The position numbers and the translations under genes are program-made. Shown here one piece after another: positions 24,961-34,954 of a stretch of DNA of 64,000 nucleotides (its first letter is position 1; every line of letters begins with the position of its first letter). The DNA is from Gammaproteobacteria bacterium (lineage in GTDB: Bacteria > Pseudomonadota > Gammaproteobacteria > Steroidobacterales > Foliamicaceae), in the NCBI GenBank assembly GCA_028821145.1, contig JAPPHC010000021.1, forward strand, positions 1 through 64,000. Reading direction: 5' to 3'. The notes beneath the pieces were generated by a model that was given only the letters and a program-made list of their open reading frames with translations, searched no databases and was not told where the DNA came from.

Positions 24961-25070
24961 CGCCGGCTGCTGACCCCTGCCTGCCGGGAGTGTCGGAGCC
25001 AGGGATGGCGACGCCAAGCTCCATGGATGGATTCATGCGGCTCCCGGCAGGCAGGGGTCAGCAGCCGGCG
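24961..25070 (+). repeat. palindromic element C, between convergent genes
   Basis: A perfect 30-bp inverted repeat (24961-24990 and 25041-25070) encloses a 50-base centre. The centre begins TGTCGGAG, contains GCCAGGGATGGC as a small hairpin and ends CCATGGATGGATTCATGCGG. It starts six bases after the hydrolase stop and ends 29 bases before the DUF885 stop. There is no T run on either side. Confidence 0.92.
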
Positions 25071-25099
25071 CGAGAGTTCGTCAGTTCGAGTAACGGAAT

Positions 25100-26842
25100 C
25101 TAGAGGAGGGGGCCGGGGTCGTCGGGGCCCATCATCGCTTCGCGCAGCGCCGGCAGCGGCGCGTTGCCGAGCGACAGCAGCTGCTCGTGAAAGTCCTTCC
25201 AGGCCGCGCGCCCGCCCCGGTCCGCGGTCCAGTCCTCGCGCATCTTCACGATGATGAGCTTGCCCAGCGTATAGACGAAGTAGTCGGGATCGTAGGTGCC
25301 CCTGAGCGCCTGCTGCTGCGCGTTGCCCGGATCCAGGTAGGCCAGTTCCGCGAACATCCGCTGCGAGGTCTCGACGTCCATGCCCTCCACGTGCAAGCCG
25401 ATGGATGACAGGAAGCGCACGTCGCGCATCAGCGCGTCGAGGATCTGACCGACCCTGAGCAGCGGCTTTCCTTCGCCCAGTCCCGCTTCCTGCATCAGTT
25501 CCTCGGTGTAATGGGCCCAGCCCTCGCTGAGCATGGCGTTCCAGAAGATCTTGCCCATCCGGTTGGCGGAGCGCTTGATGTAGAGCGAATGCAGGAAATG
25601 CCCGGGCCAGACTTCATGCACCGAGGTGTTGAGCAGGTCGGCTTCGCCGGGCACGTACTGCCGCTGCACTTCGGGCGGCCATTCCGGGTCCGGGCCGGCG
25701 ATGTAGTAGATGGCGGGCAGGCCTTCCTCGTAGGCGCCGGGAATCTCGATGTAGGCGGAATTGGTGCGCCGGTAGGCGGGCGCCTCCGCCACGAAGGCGG
25801 CCTCGTCGCTGGGAATGCCGACGATGTCCGCCTGGACCAGGAACTCCCTGAGTTCGGGCAACTGTTCGTTGGCGCGTGCCACGGCGCCCTGTTCGGGCTT
25901 GTCGTCGCGCACCATGGCGGCGCATTCGGCGATCGTGATTTCCGGATCGACCAGCTTGCAGGTCGTGCGCAGGAGCTCCAGGTTGCGCGCCAGGTCTGCC
26001 TGCGCCACGCCCTTGAGCGTCTTCCAGTCCAGGTCGATCCGGTAACGGCGCCAGAGCAGCTCCCGGTAGCGTTCCTCCCCGAGGGCGAAGTCGCCGCTCG
26101 CATCCTCGAGGCGCAGCTCCAGCCAGGTCTCGACTTCGCGCAGGGCCTGCACGGCGGGCGCCAGCGCTTCGGCAAACGCGGCCTGCAGGTCCTCGTCCTC
26201 GACATCGGCGAACAGGCCGGGCGCGTCGCCCTCGAGATGCGACGCCAGTCCGCCGAAGTTGACCAGCGCGGTGCGAACGAACGGCCGGGCAAAAGGCGGC
26301 TGAAGCGTGCCGCGCATCTGCTCCAGATAAGCCGGCACCTTCTGCAGGTGGGCGGTCAGGGCCGCCAGCCGCTCGTCCCTGGGTGCGTATTCGCGCGACA
26401 CATAGACGCTGGGGCTCAGGCGCCCCGCGTACCAGGCCGGGTTGCGCAGGTGATACTCCGCCACCTCCACGCTGAACAGCATGCCCTCGATGGAGGAAAC
26501 GAGATGCCGGCGCTCCAGGTCCTGTTCCGGACTCAGGGTATCGGCGGAAAACTCCTCCTGCGCCCTTCGTGCGTACCGCCGCAGCATGTCGCCGCGCTCG
26601 CGGATAGCCCGCGCGCTTACGTCCTGAAGCTGCCCGTCGAATTCGTGCCGGCCGGCCCACACGGCGCGCGTAGGCTCGGCGGCGAACAGGTCCTCGATGA
26701 ACTCCCCGGTGAATCGTTGCCACCCGGATTCGGCAATGGCCACCTGCTCCTCCTCCGGCGCTTCTCCGCCGCATCCCGACATCGCGCCGGCCGCCGCCGC
26801 CAGGGCGGCAATCAGGCCAACGGAAGTTTCGCGCAGGTTCAT
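25100..26842 (-). CDS. DUF885-family lipoprotein, putative zinc peptidase
   Basis: A 580-residue protein with a lipoprotein signal (AMSGC, Cys24). Residues about 35-570 match the DUF885 helical fold related to M32-like metallopeptidases. The likely metal site is HEVWPGHFLH (409-418), with a second acidic block SEGWAHYTEELM (439-450) providing the third ligand. These are the most conserved segments of the family. Members are often annotated as carboxypeptidase-like, but the substrate is rarely known. The gene lies 54 bases downstream of the cytochrome gene in the same direction and could be read through from that operon. Confidence 0.83.
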   Translation of the reverse strand: MNLRETSVGLIAALAAAAGAMSGCGGEAPEEEQVAIAESGWQRFTGEFIEDLFAAEPTRAVWAGRHEFDGQLQDVSARAIRERGDMLRRYARRAQEEFSADTLSPEQDLERRHLVSSIEGMLFSVEVAEYHLRNPAWYAGRLSPSVYVSREYAPRDERLAALTAHLQKVPAYLEQMRGTLQPPFARPFVRTALVNFGGLASHLEGDAPGLFADVEDEDLQAAFAEALAPAVQALREVETWLELRLEDASGDFALGEERYRELLWRRYRIDLDWKTLKGVAQADLARNLELLRTTCKLVDPEITIAECAAMVRDDKPEQGAVARANEQLPELREFLVQADIVGIPSDEAAFVAEAPAYRRTNSAYIEIPGAYEEGLPAIYYIAGPDPEWPPEVQRQYVPGEADLLNTSVHEVWPGHFLHSLYIKRSANRMGKIFWNAMLSEGWAHYTEELMQEAGLGEGKPLLRVGQILDALMRDVRFLSSIGLHVEGMDVETSQRMFAELAYLDPGNAQQQALRGTYDPDYFVYTLGKLIIVKMREDWTADRGGRAAWKDFHEQLLSLGNAPLPALREAMMGPDDPGPLL

Positions 26843-26896
26843 CGGATGAAGCCTGCAAATTGTATCTGGCCCGCGGGCCAGAGCCGTGTCGAGCAG

Positions 26897-27343
26897 CTAG
26901 TCCTCTTCCTCGAACCGGAATTCCTGATGGCAGTTGCGACAGGCGTCGGCCAGCCGTCTCAGCGACTGCACCATGAACTCACGGTCTCCCGATCCGGCCG
27001 CGGCCACCAGGTTGCGGCCCTCGCGTTCGGCCGCCTCGGCCCTGTTCAGAAACTGCTCGGGCCTTTGCCATATACCCGGCAGGGCCGAGGTGTCGCCTTC
27101 GTCAGATCCCGGAGGAAACAGCGAACTGACGAGTTGCGCGTTCAGCCCCAACGAAGTGGCCTGGGTTTCGACGTGACGCTCCTCCAGCTCCAGGCCGCCG
27201 GCCAGCAGTTCCGTCAGCGCCGAGAGGTGCGCCGCCATGCTCAGCATGACGTCCTTGCGGTAGTCGATCATGCCCTGTTCGTCCGCCGAGGCGACGGCCA
27301 GCAGAACTGCGGCCCCGATGGCTGCCGCAAACCCTCGGGGCAT
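26897..27343 (-). CDS. c-type cytochrome, cytochrome c'/c-556-like
   Basis: A 148-residue periplasmic protein. The start at 27343 gives a signal peptide MPRGFAAAIGAAVLLAVASA. The rest is a four-helix protein ending with the haem-binding motif CRNCH (135-139) very close to the C-terminus, as in cytochromes c' and c-556. Met residues in the first helix (MIDYRKDVMLSMAAHL) could supply the axial ligand. It follows the FtsX-like permease by four bases and is the last gene of the sigma-factor operon. A haem protein fits with the ferrochelatase-like protein encoded in the same operon. Confidence 0.85.
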   Translation of the reverse strand: MPRGFAAAIGAAVLLAVASADEQGMIDYRKDVMLSMAAHLSALTELLAGGLELEERHVETQATSLGLNAQLVSSLFPPGSDEGDTSALPGIWQRPEQFLNRAEAAEREGRNLVAAAGSGDREFMVQSLRRLADACRNCHQEFRFEEED

Positions 27344-27347
27344 GACG

Positions 27348-28538
27348 CTAGAGCTCGCGCAGGGCCGAGGTGACCTGGGCGGTCGCCGCCCGCACCGCGG
27401 GGAAGATTCCACCCACCAGGCCCACGATCAACGCCGCGACGATTCCCCGTCCGAGGAGGTCCGGCGTAACCGCAAAATTGAACACGACCTGGCTGAAACT
27501 CGCGGCCAGCGTGGAGGCCTGAAAACCGTTCAGGGCGAACCAGGCGATCGCGCAGCCGAGCACGCCTCCGAGGAACGCCAGCACCACCGACTCCAGCAGG
27601 GTCGCCAGGGCGGTGGGAAAGGAACCGAAGCCGACCGCCCGCAGCGTGGCAAGCTCGCGCGCCCTGGCCGCAATCGACGCGTACATGGCGTTCAGCGCGG
27701 CGAAGACGGCGCCGATGCCCATGAGCACGGATACGGGCAGGCCGATGTTGGTAATCAGCGCGGCCGTGTCCTCGGCCTGGTCGGAGTAGAACTGCTTCTC
27801 GCTCCAGACGTCCACGCTCAGCCGCTGGTCGTCGCCCAGAGCCTCTTCCAGTTGCAAACGGCCGTCCGCGTCCTCCACGCGGGCGCGGACTACCTGAAAC
27901 CCGTTGCCGAGCTGATACGCCGACTGGAGCACGTTGACGTCGCACCACAGCTCCGATTCGAACACGGAACCGCCGGTCTCGAACGTCCCGGTCACAAGCC
28001 ATTCGGTCTTGCCGAAGCGGATGGTCTGCCCGGGTTCCAGGCCCACGAACTGGTTGCGCGCGCCGCGGCCGGCGATCAGTTCAAACCGTCCCGGAGTGAA
28101 TTCCCGCCCTTCCGCCAGCCGGTAATCCTTGCGCAGCGAATAGCCGGTGGGCTGGATGCCACGCAGCGCCACGTTGGCCTCCGTCCCGGACGACTTGCCC
28201 ACGGCGTTGACAATCCAGAACAGCTCCGCGGAAACCTCGGGCTCTCCTTCCGCGTCCCGGGCAATGCCCGGGGCGTAACGAATCACGTCCGCCTGCTCTC
28301 CATTGAAGCTGCTGTTGAGTTCCGCGGTGGAACCGCTGCGCAAGACCATCGCCACGTCTTCCCGCCCGGTTCCCTCCATGGTCTTCTCGAATCCCGACGC
28401 CATGGACAGCACGCCGGCGAACACGCCGGTCAGCGCGGCGATACCGGACATGGCGACCGCGGCCGTGCCGGGTCTGCGCGGCAGGCTGCGCAGGTTCAGG
28501 GCCGCGAGGGCCGCCGTCTGCGTCAGCCAGCCGAACAC
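27348..28538 (-). CDS. FtsX/MacB-family ABC permease 1
   Basis: A 396-residue permease with one N-terminal membrane helix (about 22-45), a periplasmic domain of about 200 residues and three C-terminal helices (about 270-395). This is the LolC/MacB/FtsX layout. The segment before the last helices (SIAARARELATLRAVGFG) is the coupling motif typical of FtsX proteins. It starts four bases after the second permease. Two such permeases with one ATPase suggest a heterodimer of the LolCDE kind. Confidence 0.87.
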   Translation of the reverse strand: MFGWLTQTAALAALNLRSLPRRPGTAAVAMSGIAALTGVFAGVLSMASGFEKTMEGTGREDVAMVLRSGSTAELNSSFNGEQADVIRYAPGIARDAEGEPEVSAELFWIVNAVGKSSGTEANVALRGIQPTGYSLRKDYRLAEGREFTPGRFELIAGRGARNQFVGLEPGQTIRFGKTEWLVTGTFETGGSVFESELWCDVNVLQSAYQLGNGFQVVRARVEDADGRLQLEEALGDDQRLSVDVWSEKQFYSDQAEDTAALITNIGLPVSVLMGIGAVFAALNAMYASIAARARELATLRAVGFGSFPTALATLLESVVLAFLGGVLGCAIAWFALNGFQASTLAASFSQVVFNFAVTPDLLGRGIVAALIVGLVGGIFPAVRAATAQVTSALREL

Positions 28539-28542
28539 GGCA

Positions 28543-29702
28543 TCAGGTGGTGCGCAACAGCGCCACGATGTCCAGCCTGAGCGCCCGAATGACCGGCGGG
28601 AGCACGGCCCCCAGGCTGATCGCCAGCATCAGCGCCAGGCCCAGCGTTATGGAAAAGGCGCCGATTTGCAGGCCGGCCGGGAACATGGCCCCCATGGTCC
28701 CGGCCACGACCGTCAGGGCGCCCCATCCCAGCAGCATCGCCAGGATTCCCACGGGCAGGACCAGCAGCAGGCCCTCCAGGACGGTCAGCCGGAAGATGCT
28801 CCCGGACGTAAAACCCAGCGTCTTGAGCACGCCCATTTCATGAATCCGCTCGCGCACCGATTGCGCCATGGTATGGCCGGTCACCAGCAGGATCATGAAC
28901 ACGACCGCGCTCAGGATCAGGGTCACGATCAGCCCGATATTGCCGAACTGCTTCGCGTATTCCTGGGCAAAGGCCGCCTCGGTCTTGGTCTTGGTTTCGG
29001 CCGGCGAATTTTCGAACTCCGCGTCGATCGAGGCCATCACATCCTCTATCGGCATCGAGCCGTCGCCCTTGGTCACGTACCAGCCGATGGTGCCCTTGCC
29101 GAAGGCCCGGGCCTCGTCGAAATAGTCGTAGTGAAACAGCACCACGCCCGCATTCATGCCGGCGTCGGTGTCGTCGAAAATGCCCTCGATATCGAATTCC
29201 CAGACGTTGCTGCCGTTGTTGCGCGTCCAGATGCTGGACCTGAGCGGCACCCGGTCGCCCAACTGCCAGCCGTACTGGTTCGCCACCGGACGTCCGACTA
29301 TGGCTCCCATCCGGTTGCCCAGCCAGGCCTGCTTCTGTCCCTCGTCCAGCTTGATTTCGGGATTGAGCGCCAGGTATTGCTCGGCCTCGACGGGGTACTG
29401 GGCAAATTCGGGATTGTCCTGATAGCGGGCCCCGAACCAGGTACCGTGGGAGACGGCCTCGATTCCGGAAAGACGCGCGATCCGGGACTCGTAGGCGATG
29501 GGCAGCATCATGATCAGCGAAACCTTGTGCGACGTCAGTAGCCGTTCCTGGGCCGCCGCGCCGACATCGGACAGGGAGAACGCGATCCGCAGGCCCTCGA
29601 GCAGGGTAAAGAGAAAGAACACCACCAGCACGGCCAGCATCGTGAAGACGGTGCGGATCGGCTTGCGCCAGAGGTTGCGCCAGATCAGCGTGAAGCGGTT
29701 CA

Positions 29703-29703
<1 letters not shown>
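28543..29703 (-). CDS. FtsX/MacB-family ABC permease 2
   Basis: A 386-residue permease starting MNRFTLIWRNLWRKPIRT at 29703, whose ATG shares one base with the ATPase stop. The N-terminal helix (about 18-38), large periplasmic domain and three C-terminal helices match the FtsX family, with RERIHEMGVLKTLGFTSG as the coupling motif. A longer in-frame extension to 29895 lies inside the ATPase gene and is rejected. It acts with the ATPase, the other permease and the adaptor to move a hydrophobic or envelope substrate outward. Confidence 0.88.
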
Positions 29704-30398
<695 letters not shown>

Positions 30399-30426
30399 GA
30401 ATCGCGCTCTTGTATTCCGTGCCGGC

Positions 30427-31662
30427 TCAAGGATATTGAATTTCCGCCCCGTCGGATAGCCCCGCGGGCGGATCGAGGATGACCCTGTCACCCGGCGACA
30501 GTCCGGAAAGGACCACCACTCTCCTGCCGTCGCGCTCGCCCGCCGCGACGCTGCGGCGCACGGCCCGTCCGTCTTCCGCCACGTATACCCAGTGATCGTC
30601 CGCCGGTCCCTGCAGGGCCGAAGAGGAGATGCTCAACCGCTCCGGACCGGCCACGGCTGCCGGCGCCGGTTGTCCCGCCTCGATGAACGATACCTTTGCG
30701 CCCATGTCCGGAAGAATGCGCGGGTCGCGCTCGAGAATGCCCACACGCACCCGGACCGTAGCCTTCTCGCGATTGGCCGCCGGCACGATCGCGATCACCT
30801 CCGCCGGAATGCGCCAGGAAGGATAGGCGTCCAGTCGCGCCGTCACCGCACCTCCGGGCCGCACCCGCTGCAGGTAGGCCTCGTTGACGTCCACCTCGAT
30901 TTCCAGCGATTCCATGTCCACCAGCGTGCAGATGCCGGTCCGGGTAAATCCGCCGCCCGCGGAGACGGGGGAAACCATTTCGCCCGGCTGGGCGTTCTTG
31001 TCGATGACCACGCCGGCAAAGGGAGCGCGAATGACCGTTTCGCTGTGCGCCTGCCGCTGCACCGCCACCGCGCGGTCCGCGACCGTAACGGCCGCGTCGT
31101 TCGATTCAAGGCGGGCGCTCAGCCGGTCGCGGGCGGCCGTCGCGGCGTCCAGCTCGGCTTCGCTGGCCAGTCCCCGCTCGTGCAGTTCCGACAGCCGGGT
31201 GTAGGACAGTTCGGCTTCATGAAGCTCGGCGCGGGTCTCGCCCAGCGCGCTGCGCGCCGAGGTCAGTTGCGCTTCCGCCAGGCGCAGCTGCGCGAGTTCC
31301 GCCGCGTCGTCCAGCTCGGCCACCACCTGGCCCTCCTCGACGGTCATGCCTTCTTCCACGAGCACCCTGCGGATTCTTCCGGTGCGCTGGGACGAAACGG
31401 TGGCGGAGCGCCGCGCGGTCACGTAGCCGCTTGCGTCCAGAACGCTGGCGGCAGCGCCTGCCGACGACGAATGCACCGTTTCGACCCGCACTGCCGTCGC
31501 GGAGTCGGGCCAGAACCAGGCGGCCAGCAGGGCGAGCGCGCCGGCCACGCAAACCGTGCCGATGGACGGCCACAGGAATCGCTTCAGGCGACTTTCCGGG
31601 GGCTGCTCATCCCGTGGAATGCGCAGCCCCTCGAGGCTTGGGCGGTCGCCGGTCTCGCTCAT
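30427..31662 (-). CDS. HlyD/MacA-family periplasmic adaptor
   Basis: A 411-residue membrane fusion protein. One anchor helix (about 33-52) is followed by the first lipoyl half (RRSATVSSQRTGRIRRVLVE) and a coiled-coil hairpin of about 100 residues (110-210). Then come the second lipoyl half (VIRAPFAGVVIDKNAQPGEM), a beta barrel and a membrane-proximal domain. It links the inner-membrane ABC permeases to the periplasm or an outer-membrane channel. Its ATG overlaps the upstream stop by four bases. No TolC homologue lies in this operon. Confidence 0.9.
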   Translation of the reverse strand: MSETGDRPSLEGLRIPRDEQPPESRLKRFLWPSIGTVCVAGALALLAAWFWPDSATAVRVETVHSSSAGAAASVLDASGYVTARRSATVSSQRTGRIRRVLVEEGMTVEEGQVVAELDDAAELAQLRLAEAQLTSARSALGETRAELHEAELSYTRLSELHERGLASEAELDAATAARDRLSARLESNDAAVTVADRAVAVQRQAHSETVIRAPFAGVVIDKNAQPGEMVSPVSAGGGFTRTGICTLVDMESLEIEVDVNEAYLQRVRPGGAVTARLDAYPSWRIPAEVIAIVPAANREKATVRVRVGILERDPRILPDMGAKVSFIEAGQPAPAAVAGPERLSISSSALQGPADDHWVYVAEDGRAVRRSVAAGERDGRRVVVLSGLSPGDRVILDPPAGLSDGAEIQYP

Positions 31663-33179
31663 TGAGCGCCGGGTTGGGCGCCGGCTGCCTGAGCCGGTGG
31701 GGCACCGGCCGGATCGGCCTCATGCTGCGACAGGACCGTATCCATGGCCTGGAAAAACGCCTCCACGATCGGTTCGCCGTAGCGGCCCACCGGCGTGCCG
31801 TTGTAGATGACCCGCGTCCCGTCCTGCACGAATTCCCGCACCAGGGGCTCGTTCCAGTCGGGATAGTCGATGGGATCGTAGCGGCTGTACTCGTCGAAGC
31901 CCTCGTAATTGACCATCGCGTGGCCGAAGGCGGTGTCGGTGTTCTCGGCGAAGAACGAGACGGGCAGGTTCACGATGTAGTCGTAGCCGGCGTTGATGCC
32001 GTTCCAGTACGCCTCGTTGGTGGACAGGTAGTCGTCCTCGGGATCGTTGAGCGGATCGGCGAAATTCTCCTGGCTCACGACCACCTCGCTGCGGGAAAAG
32101 CCGTAACTCTCCAGCGTTTCGCGGACGTCTTTCTTAATCGCTTCGAGATAAGGCGGCCCCAGTTCCAGCCAGGCCTCGTGCGGAACGTTGTCCCAGGGCA
32201 TGCCATGGCTCGATATCACCACATTGACGGAATCCGCGGGTGAAAACGTGTCCAGCCGGTCCCTCAGCATACGGACGTAGGCGGTGCGGAGGACCGGGAT
32301 GTCGCCGAGCTGGGGAGTGATGATCACCTTGATGTGCTTGCCGTTGCGCTCTTCCCACTCGTGGATGTAGTGCATGGCGTGCTTGACGCTGCCGTTGAAT
32401 TCCTCGTGGTGCGAATAGACCGGCCGCGGGATGGCCAGCAATACCGTGTCCACCCCGGTGTCCAGCAGCTCGTACATGGCCTTGCGCGCCATGCCGAAGT
32501 GTTCGGCGGTCACCCAGGCCCAGGGGATGTCGCCGTACTTTTCGTGCACCCGCTGCATCGCGTCCTCGGCGAGGAGGCGGCTGCCTTCCTCGTGCGGTAC
32601 CCGGCCGTCCATGAAACCCTTGCCGGGCGCGTAATAAAACACCCGGCACTTGGTGATCAGCCTGGCCGCCGAGGTGGACATGCCGGCCTTGCGGCCGGGA
32701 AGCAGGAAGAACCCCTGGGACATGTAGGTGGCGGTGGAGGGCGGCGACCAGACGACTTCGCCGGTCAGGTACTTGTCCGCATAGGGCACGCCGTCGAAGT
32801 CCGTATCGCGTCCCATGTGGTCGATCAGCCGCGTGGGCGTGAATTCCTCGAATTCGTAGTAGCGCTCGGCATCCATTAGCACCACGCCCCGGTCGGCTCC
32901 GGCGAAGTTGCGGATCGGCCAGGGAATGTACTGCAGGCTCTTTTTCGACAACACGTAGTAGTCCTCGAAACGCAGTTCCTCCGGCTGGATGAGGTGCGAG
33001 ATGAAGATTCCCACGCGGCCCTCGGGCACGGTGTCCTGGGCCTTGTAGTAAGCGAAGTAATTGGGTTCCGCCAGTTGCGGCGGAGTGCGGTTCATGTACT
33101 GAAACACGCCGAAGCCGGCCACCGCGAGCGTGAAAACCGCGATTCCGGCCACGACCAGCACCTTCAGCAGCTTCCTCAT
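31659..33179 (-). CDS. membrane-anchored ferrochelatase-like protein
   Basis: A 506-residue protein with an N-terminal membrane anchor (7-27), so the bulk is probably periplasmic. The C-terminal half resembles ferrochelatase. LLAIPRPVYSHHEEFNGS (247-264) parallels the LPLYPQYS region, VVISSHGMP (320-328) parallels the catalytic SxHGxP loop with His325, and VNLPVSFFAENTDT (403-416) parallels the PVxFxSDHxETL active-site segment with Asp for Glu. No standard hemH match is claimed: the protein is longer than the usual 320-360 residues and exported. It may handle a tetrapyrrole or a metal in the periplasm. The surrounding efflux genes and terminal cytochrome gene fit that. Function unproven. Confidence 0.55.
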   Translation of the reverse strand: MRKLLKVLVVAGIAVFTLAVAGFGVFQYMNRTPPQLAEPNYFAYYKAQDTVPEGRVGIFISHLIQPEELRFEDYYVLSKKSLQYIPWPIRNFAGADRGVVLMDAERYYEFEEFTPTRLIDHMGRDTDFDGVPYADKYLTGEVVWSPPSTATYMSQGFFLLPGRKAGMSTSAARLITKCRVFYYAPGKGFMDGRVPHEEGSRLLAEDAMQRVHEKYGDIPWAWVTAEHFGMARKAMYELLDTGVDTVLLAIPRPVYSHHEEFNGSVKHAMHYIHEWEERNGKHIKVIITPQLGDIPVLRTAYVRMLRDRLDTFSPADSVNVVISSHGMPWDNVPHEAWLELGPPYLEAIKKDVRETLESYGFSRSEVVVSQENFADPLNDPEDDYLSTNEAYWNGINAGYDYIVNLPVSFFAENTDTAFGHAMVNYEGFDEYSRYDPIDYPDWNEPLVREFVQDGTRVIYNGTPVGRYGEPIVEAFFQAMDTVLSQHEADPAGAPPAQAAGAQPGAQ

Positions 33180-33182
33180 ATT

Positions 33183-34184
33183 TCAACTCTCCCGCTGTTC
33201 GCGAAGTGAATCGTCGCTCTTGGCGAACGGCACGCGGTCCAGCCAGGCGCGCGCGTCAACGGCGGTTTCGCGCGGCGCTTCCTGTATCGCCATGTGCCCC
33301 ACGCCGGGATAAATGATAGTCTCAATCGAAGGCGCGCTCTTCAGCAGCCGGGCCAGCTCGCCGGCCAGTTCCACGTGCACCTGCGGATTGTCCTCGCCCC
33401 ACTGGATCAGGACGGGCGCCGACACCTGACCGATCAGTTCCTCGATGTTGCCGGAAATGTACTGGCGCAGGCGTGCCAGTTGCGCCGGGCGCTGTCCTTC
33501 CAGCCGCCACAGGTCGTGCCAGCGGTCGACGAGTTCGGGCGAAACCCGGTCCGGATCGCTGAAGCCGCCCTTCAGCATGAACTCCGGCAGCGCGCGGGGA
33601 GTGATCCAGCGAACCAGGGCCGTAACGGGCGACATGCGCGGCGGCGCCTGCCGGCCGCGAACGCCGGGCTCCAGCGAGCCGGGCGAAATCAGGCCCAGGC
33701 CGGCCACCCTGTGGGGGTTGCGGACCGTGTAGTGAATGGCGACGGTGCCGCCCAGCGAAGTCCCGACGATCGCGCAGCGCTCCACGCCCAGGCGATCGAG
33801 CAGCCGCTCCATCAGGTCCACCGTGCGGGGCAGGCTGTAGTCGCCGGTCGCGTCGGCGCCGGACAGGCCGTGACTGGTCATGTCGAAGCGAATGACGCGA
33901 TAGCGGTCCTTGAGCGCGTCCACCCAGGGGTCCCAGCCGATCAGGCTGGCGAAGTTGGCGTGGATCAGCACCACCGTCGGGCCCTGGCCCTCGTCGCGGT
34001 AGTGGATGCGGGCCCCGTCGATCTCGACATACTGCGAAGCCGGCGTGCCGTAGCGGGCTTCGAGCGTCTCGGCCGGGATGTCCCGCCAGGTCCAGGCGGC
34101 GACGCCAAACCCGATCAGCGCAAGAGCGATCAGCCCGCCGGCGGTCCAGGCGAGCGCCAGAAAAATACCGCGCAGTATCCTCAA
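33183..34184 (-). CDS. alpha/beta hydrolase, membrane-anchored
   Basis: A 333-residue protein with an N-terminal membrane helix (about 7-32) and an alpha/beta-hydrolase domain. VVLIHANFASLIGWDPWVD gives the oxyanion loop. GTSLGG contains the nucleophile Ser, and the C-terminal GVGHMAIQEAP gives the catalytic His. It should face the periplasm. The ATG overlaps the anti-sigma stop by four bases, and the ferrochelatase-like gene starts three bases after its end. A lipid or ester substrate linked to envelope stress is likely but not shown. Confidence 0.85.
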   Translation of the reverse strand: MRILRGIFLALAWTAGGLIALALIGFGVAAWTWRDIPAETLEARYGTPASQYVEIDGARIHYRDEGQGPTVVLIHANFASLIGWDPWVDALKDRYRVIRFDMTSHGLSGADATGDYSLPRTVDLMERLLDRLGVERCAIVGTSLGGTVAIHYTVRNPHRVAGLGLISPGSLEPGVRGRQAPPRMSPVTALVRWITPRALPEFMLKGGFSDPDRVSPELVDRWHDLWRLEGQRPAQLARLRQYISGNIEELIGQVSAPVLIQWGEDNPQVHVELAGELARLLKSAPSIETIIYPGVGHMAIQEAPRETAVDARAWLDRVPFAKSDDSLREQRES

Positions 34185-34954
34185 AGGGATTGTCCCGGGC
34201 GCGGGCCTTCGGCGGCCACCAGCAGCAGCGGTCCCTCGGACACCACCACGCCGCCGCGCTGCTCCAGCGTCACGGCGAAGGCCACCGGCTCGACCACGTT
34301 CAGCTTCGCGTCCACCGGGACAACGATATCGGCATCAGCGGAGGCGTCAAATACGCCGCCGTCCACCGGATGCGCATAGCGGTCCGGGACCACGATCCAC
34401 AACTGGTATTGCTGCGATTCGGGATCGTTGGGCGGCAGCCCGGCGAATCGCATCTCGCCGGCCTGCAGCGTATCGCTCCAGACGATTTCGCCGCGCACCT
34501 CCTCGTAACCGCCGATGTCCGAGCGCCATGGCAGCCTCACGACGTCCGGCGCCGACTGCACCGCCATGCCGTCCGGGACGGTCGGCTGGCGCGGCAGCAG
34601 CACGGTGCTGACGATCCAGACGATAACCATGGCCGTGGCCGCGGCCCATCCCCAGCGGGCCGGCCAGTTGGCCCGGCTTGCACGCGGGGGGCTGTCCACG
34701 GCGCGGGCGCGGGCCATGCCCAGCAGGCGTTCGCGCAAGTCTTCCGGCATCGGCCGCCAGGCCTCGCGGTCGGCCGCCAGGAACGCCGCCTGCCCCAGGG
34801 CCGCGACTTCGTGCATGGCGTCGCGTTCGCGGATGCGGTCGGCGGCCGGCATTTCGCCCAGCAATTGCCGCAACTCGCCGAACTCCGCATCGTCGAGACG
34901 CTCCCCGGCGGCCTCGGCCGCGAGCAATTCGCGGATTCTGTCAGCCGGCGTCAT
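34181..34954 (-). CDS. anti-sigma factor, RskA-like
   Basis: A 257-residue single-pass membrane protein. The cytoplasmic N-terminal 90 residues are helical and acidic (RIRELLAAEAAGERLDDAEF), as expected of a sigma-binding anti-sigma domain. One membrane helix spans about 98-119, and the periplasmic part resembles the anti-sigma-K factor RskA domain (LWIVVPDRYAHPVDGGVF and FAVTLEQRGGV). Its start overlaps the sigma gene by 14 bases, so the two are made in proportion. It probably holds the sigma factor inactive until an envelope signal triggers its release or proteolysis. Confidence 0.85.
   Translation of the reverse strand: MTPADRIRELLAAEAAGERLDDAEFGELRQLLGEMPAADRIRERDAMHEVAALGQAAFLAADREAWRPMPEDLRERLLGMARARAVDSPPRASRANWPARWGWAAATAMVIVWIVSTVLLPRQPTVPDGMAVQSAPDVVRLPWRSDIGGYEEVRGEIVWSDTLQAGEMRFAGLPPNDPESQQYQLWIVVPDRYAHPVDGGVFDASADADIVVPVDAKLNVVEPVAFAVTLEQRGGVVVSEGPLLLVAAEGPRPGQSL

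Noticed and set aside
24961-25070. Reading elements A-F as integron attC sites
   Set aside because: attC sites have conserved outer ends and a variable centre. Here the outer arms vary and the centre is conserved. There are no gene cassettes or integrase.
25511-27373. A 620-codon open frame on the plus strand opposite the DUF885 and cytochrome genes
   Set aside because: It runs antisense across two clear genes, has low-complexity composition and no ribosome binding site.
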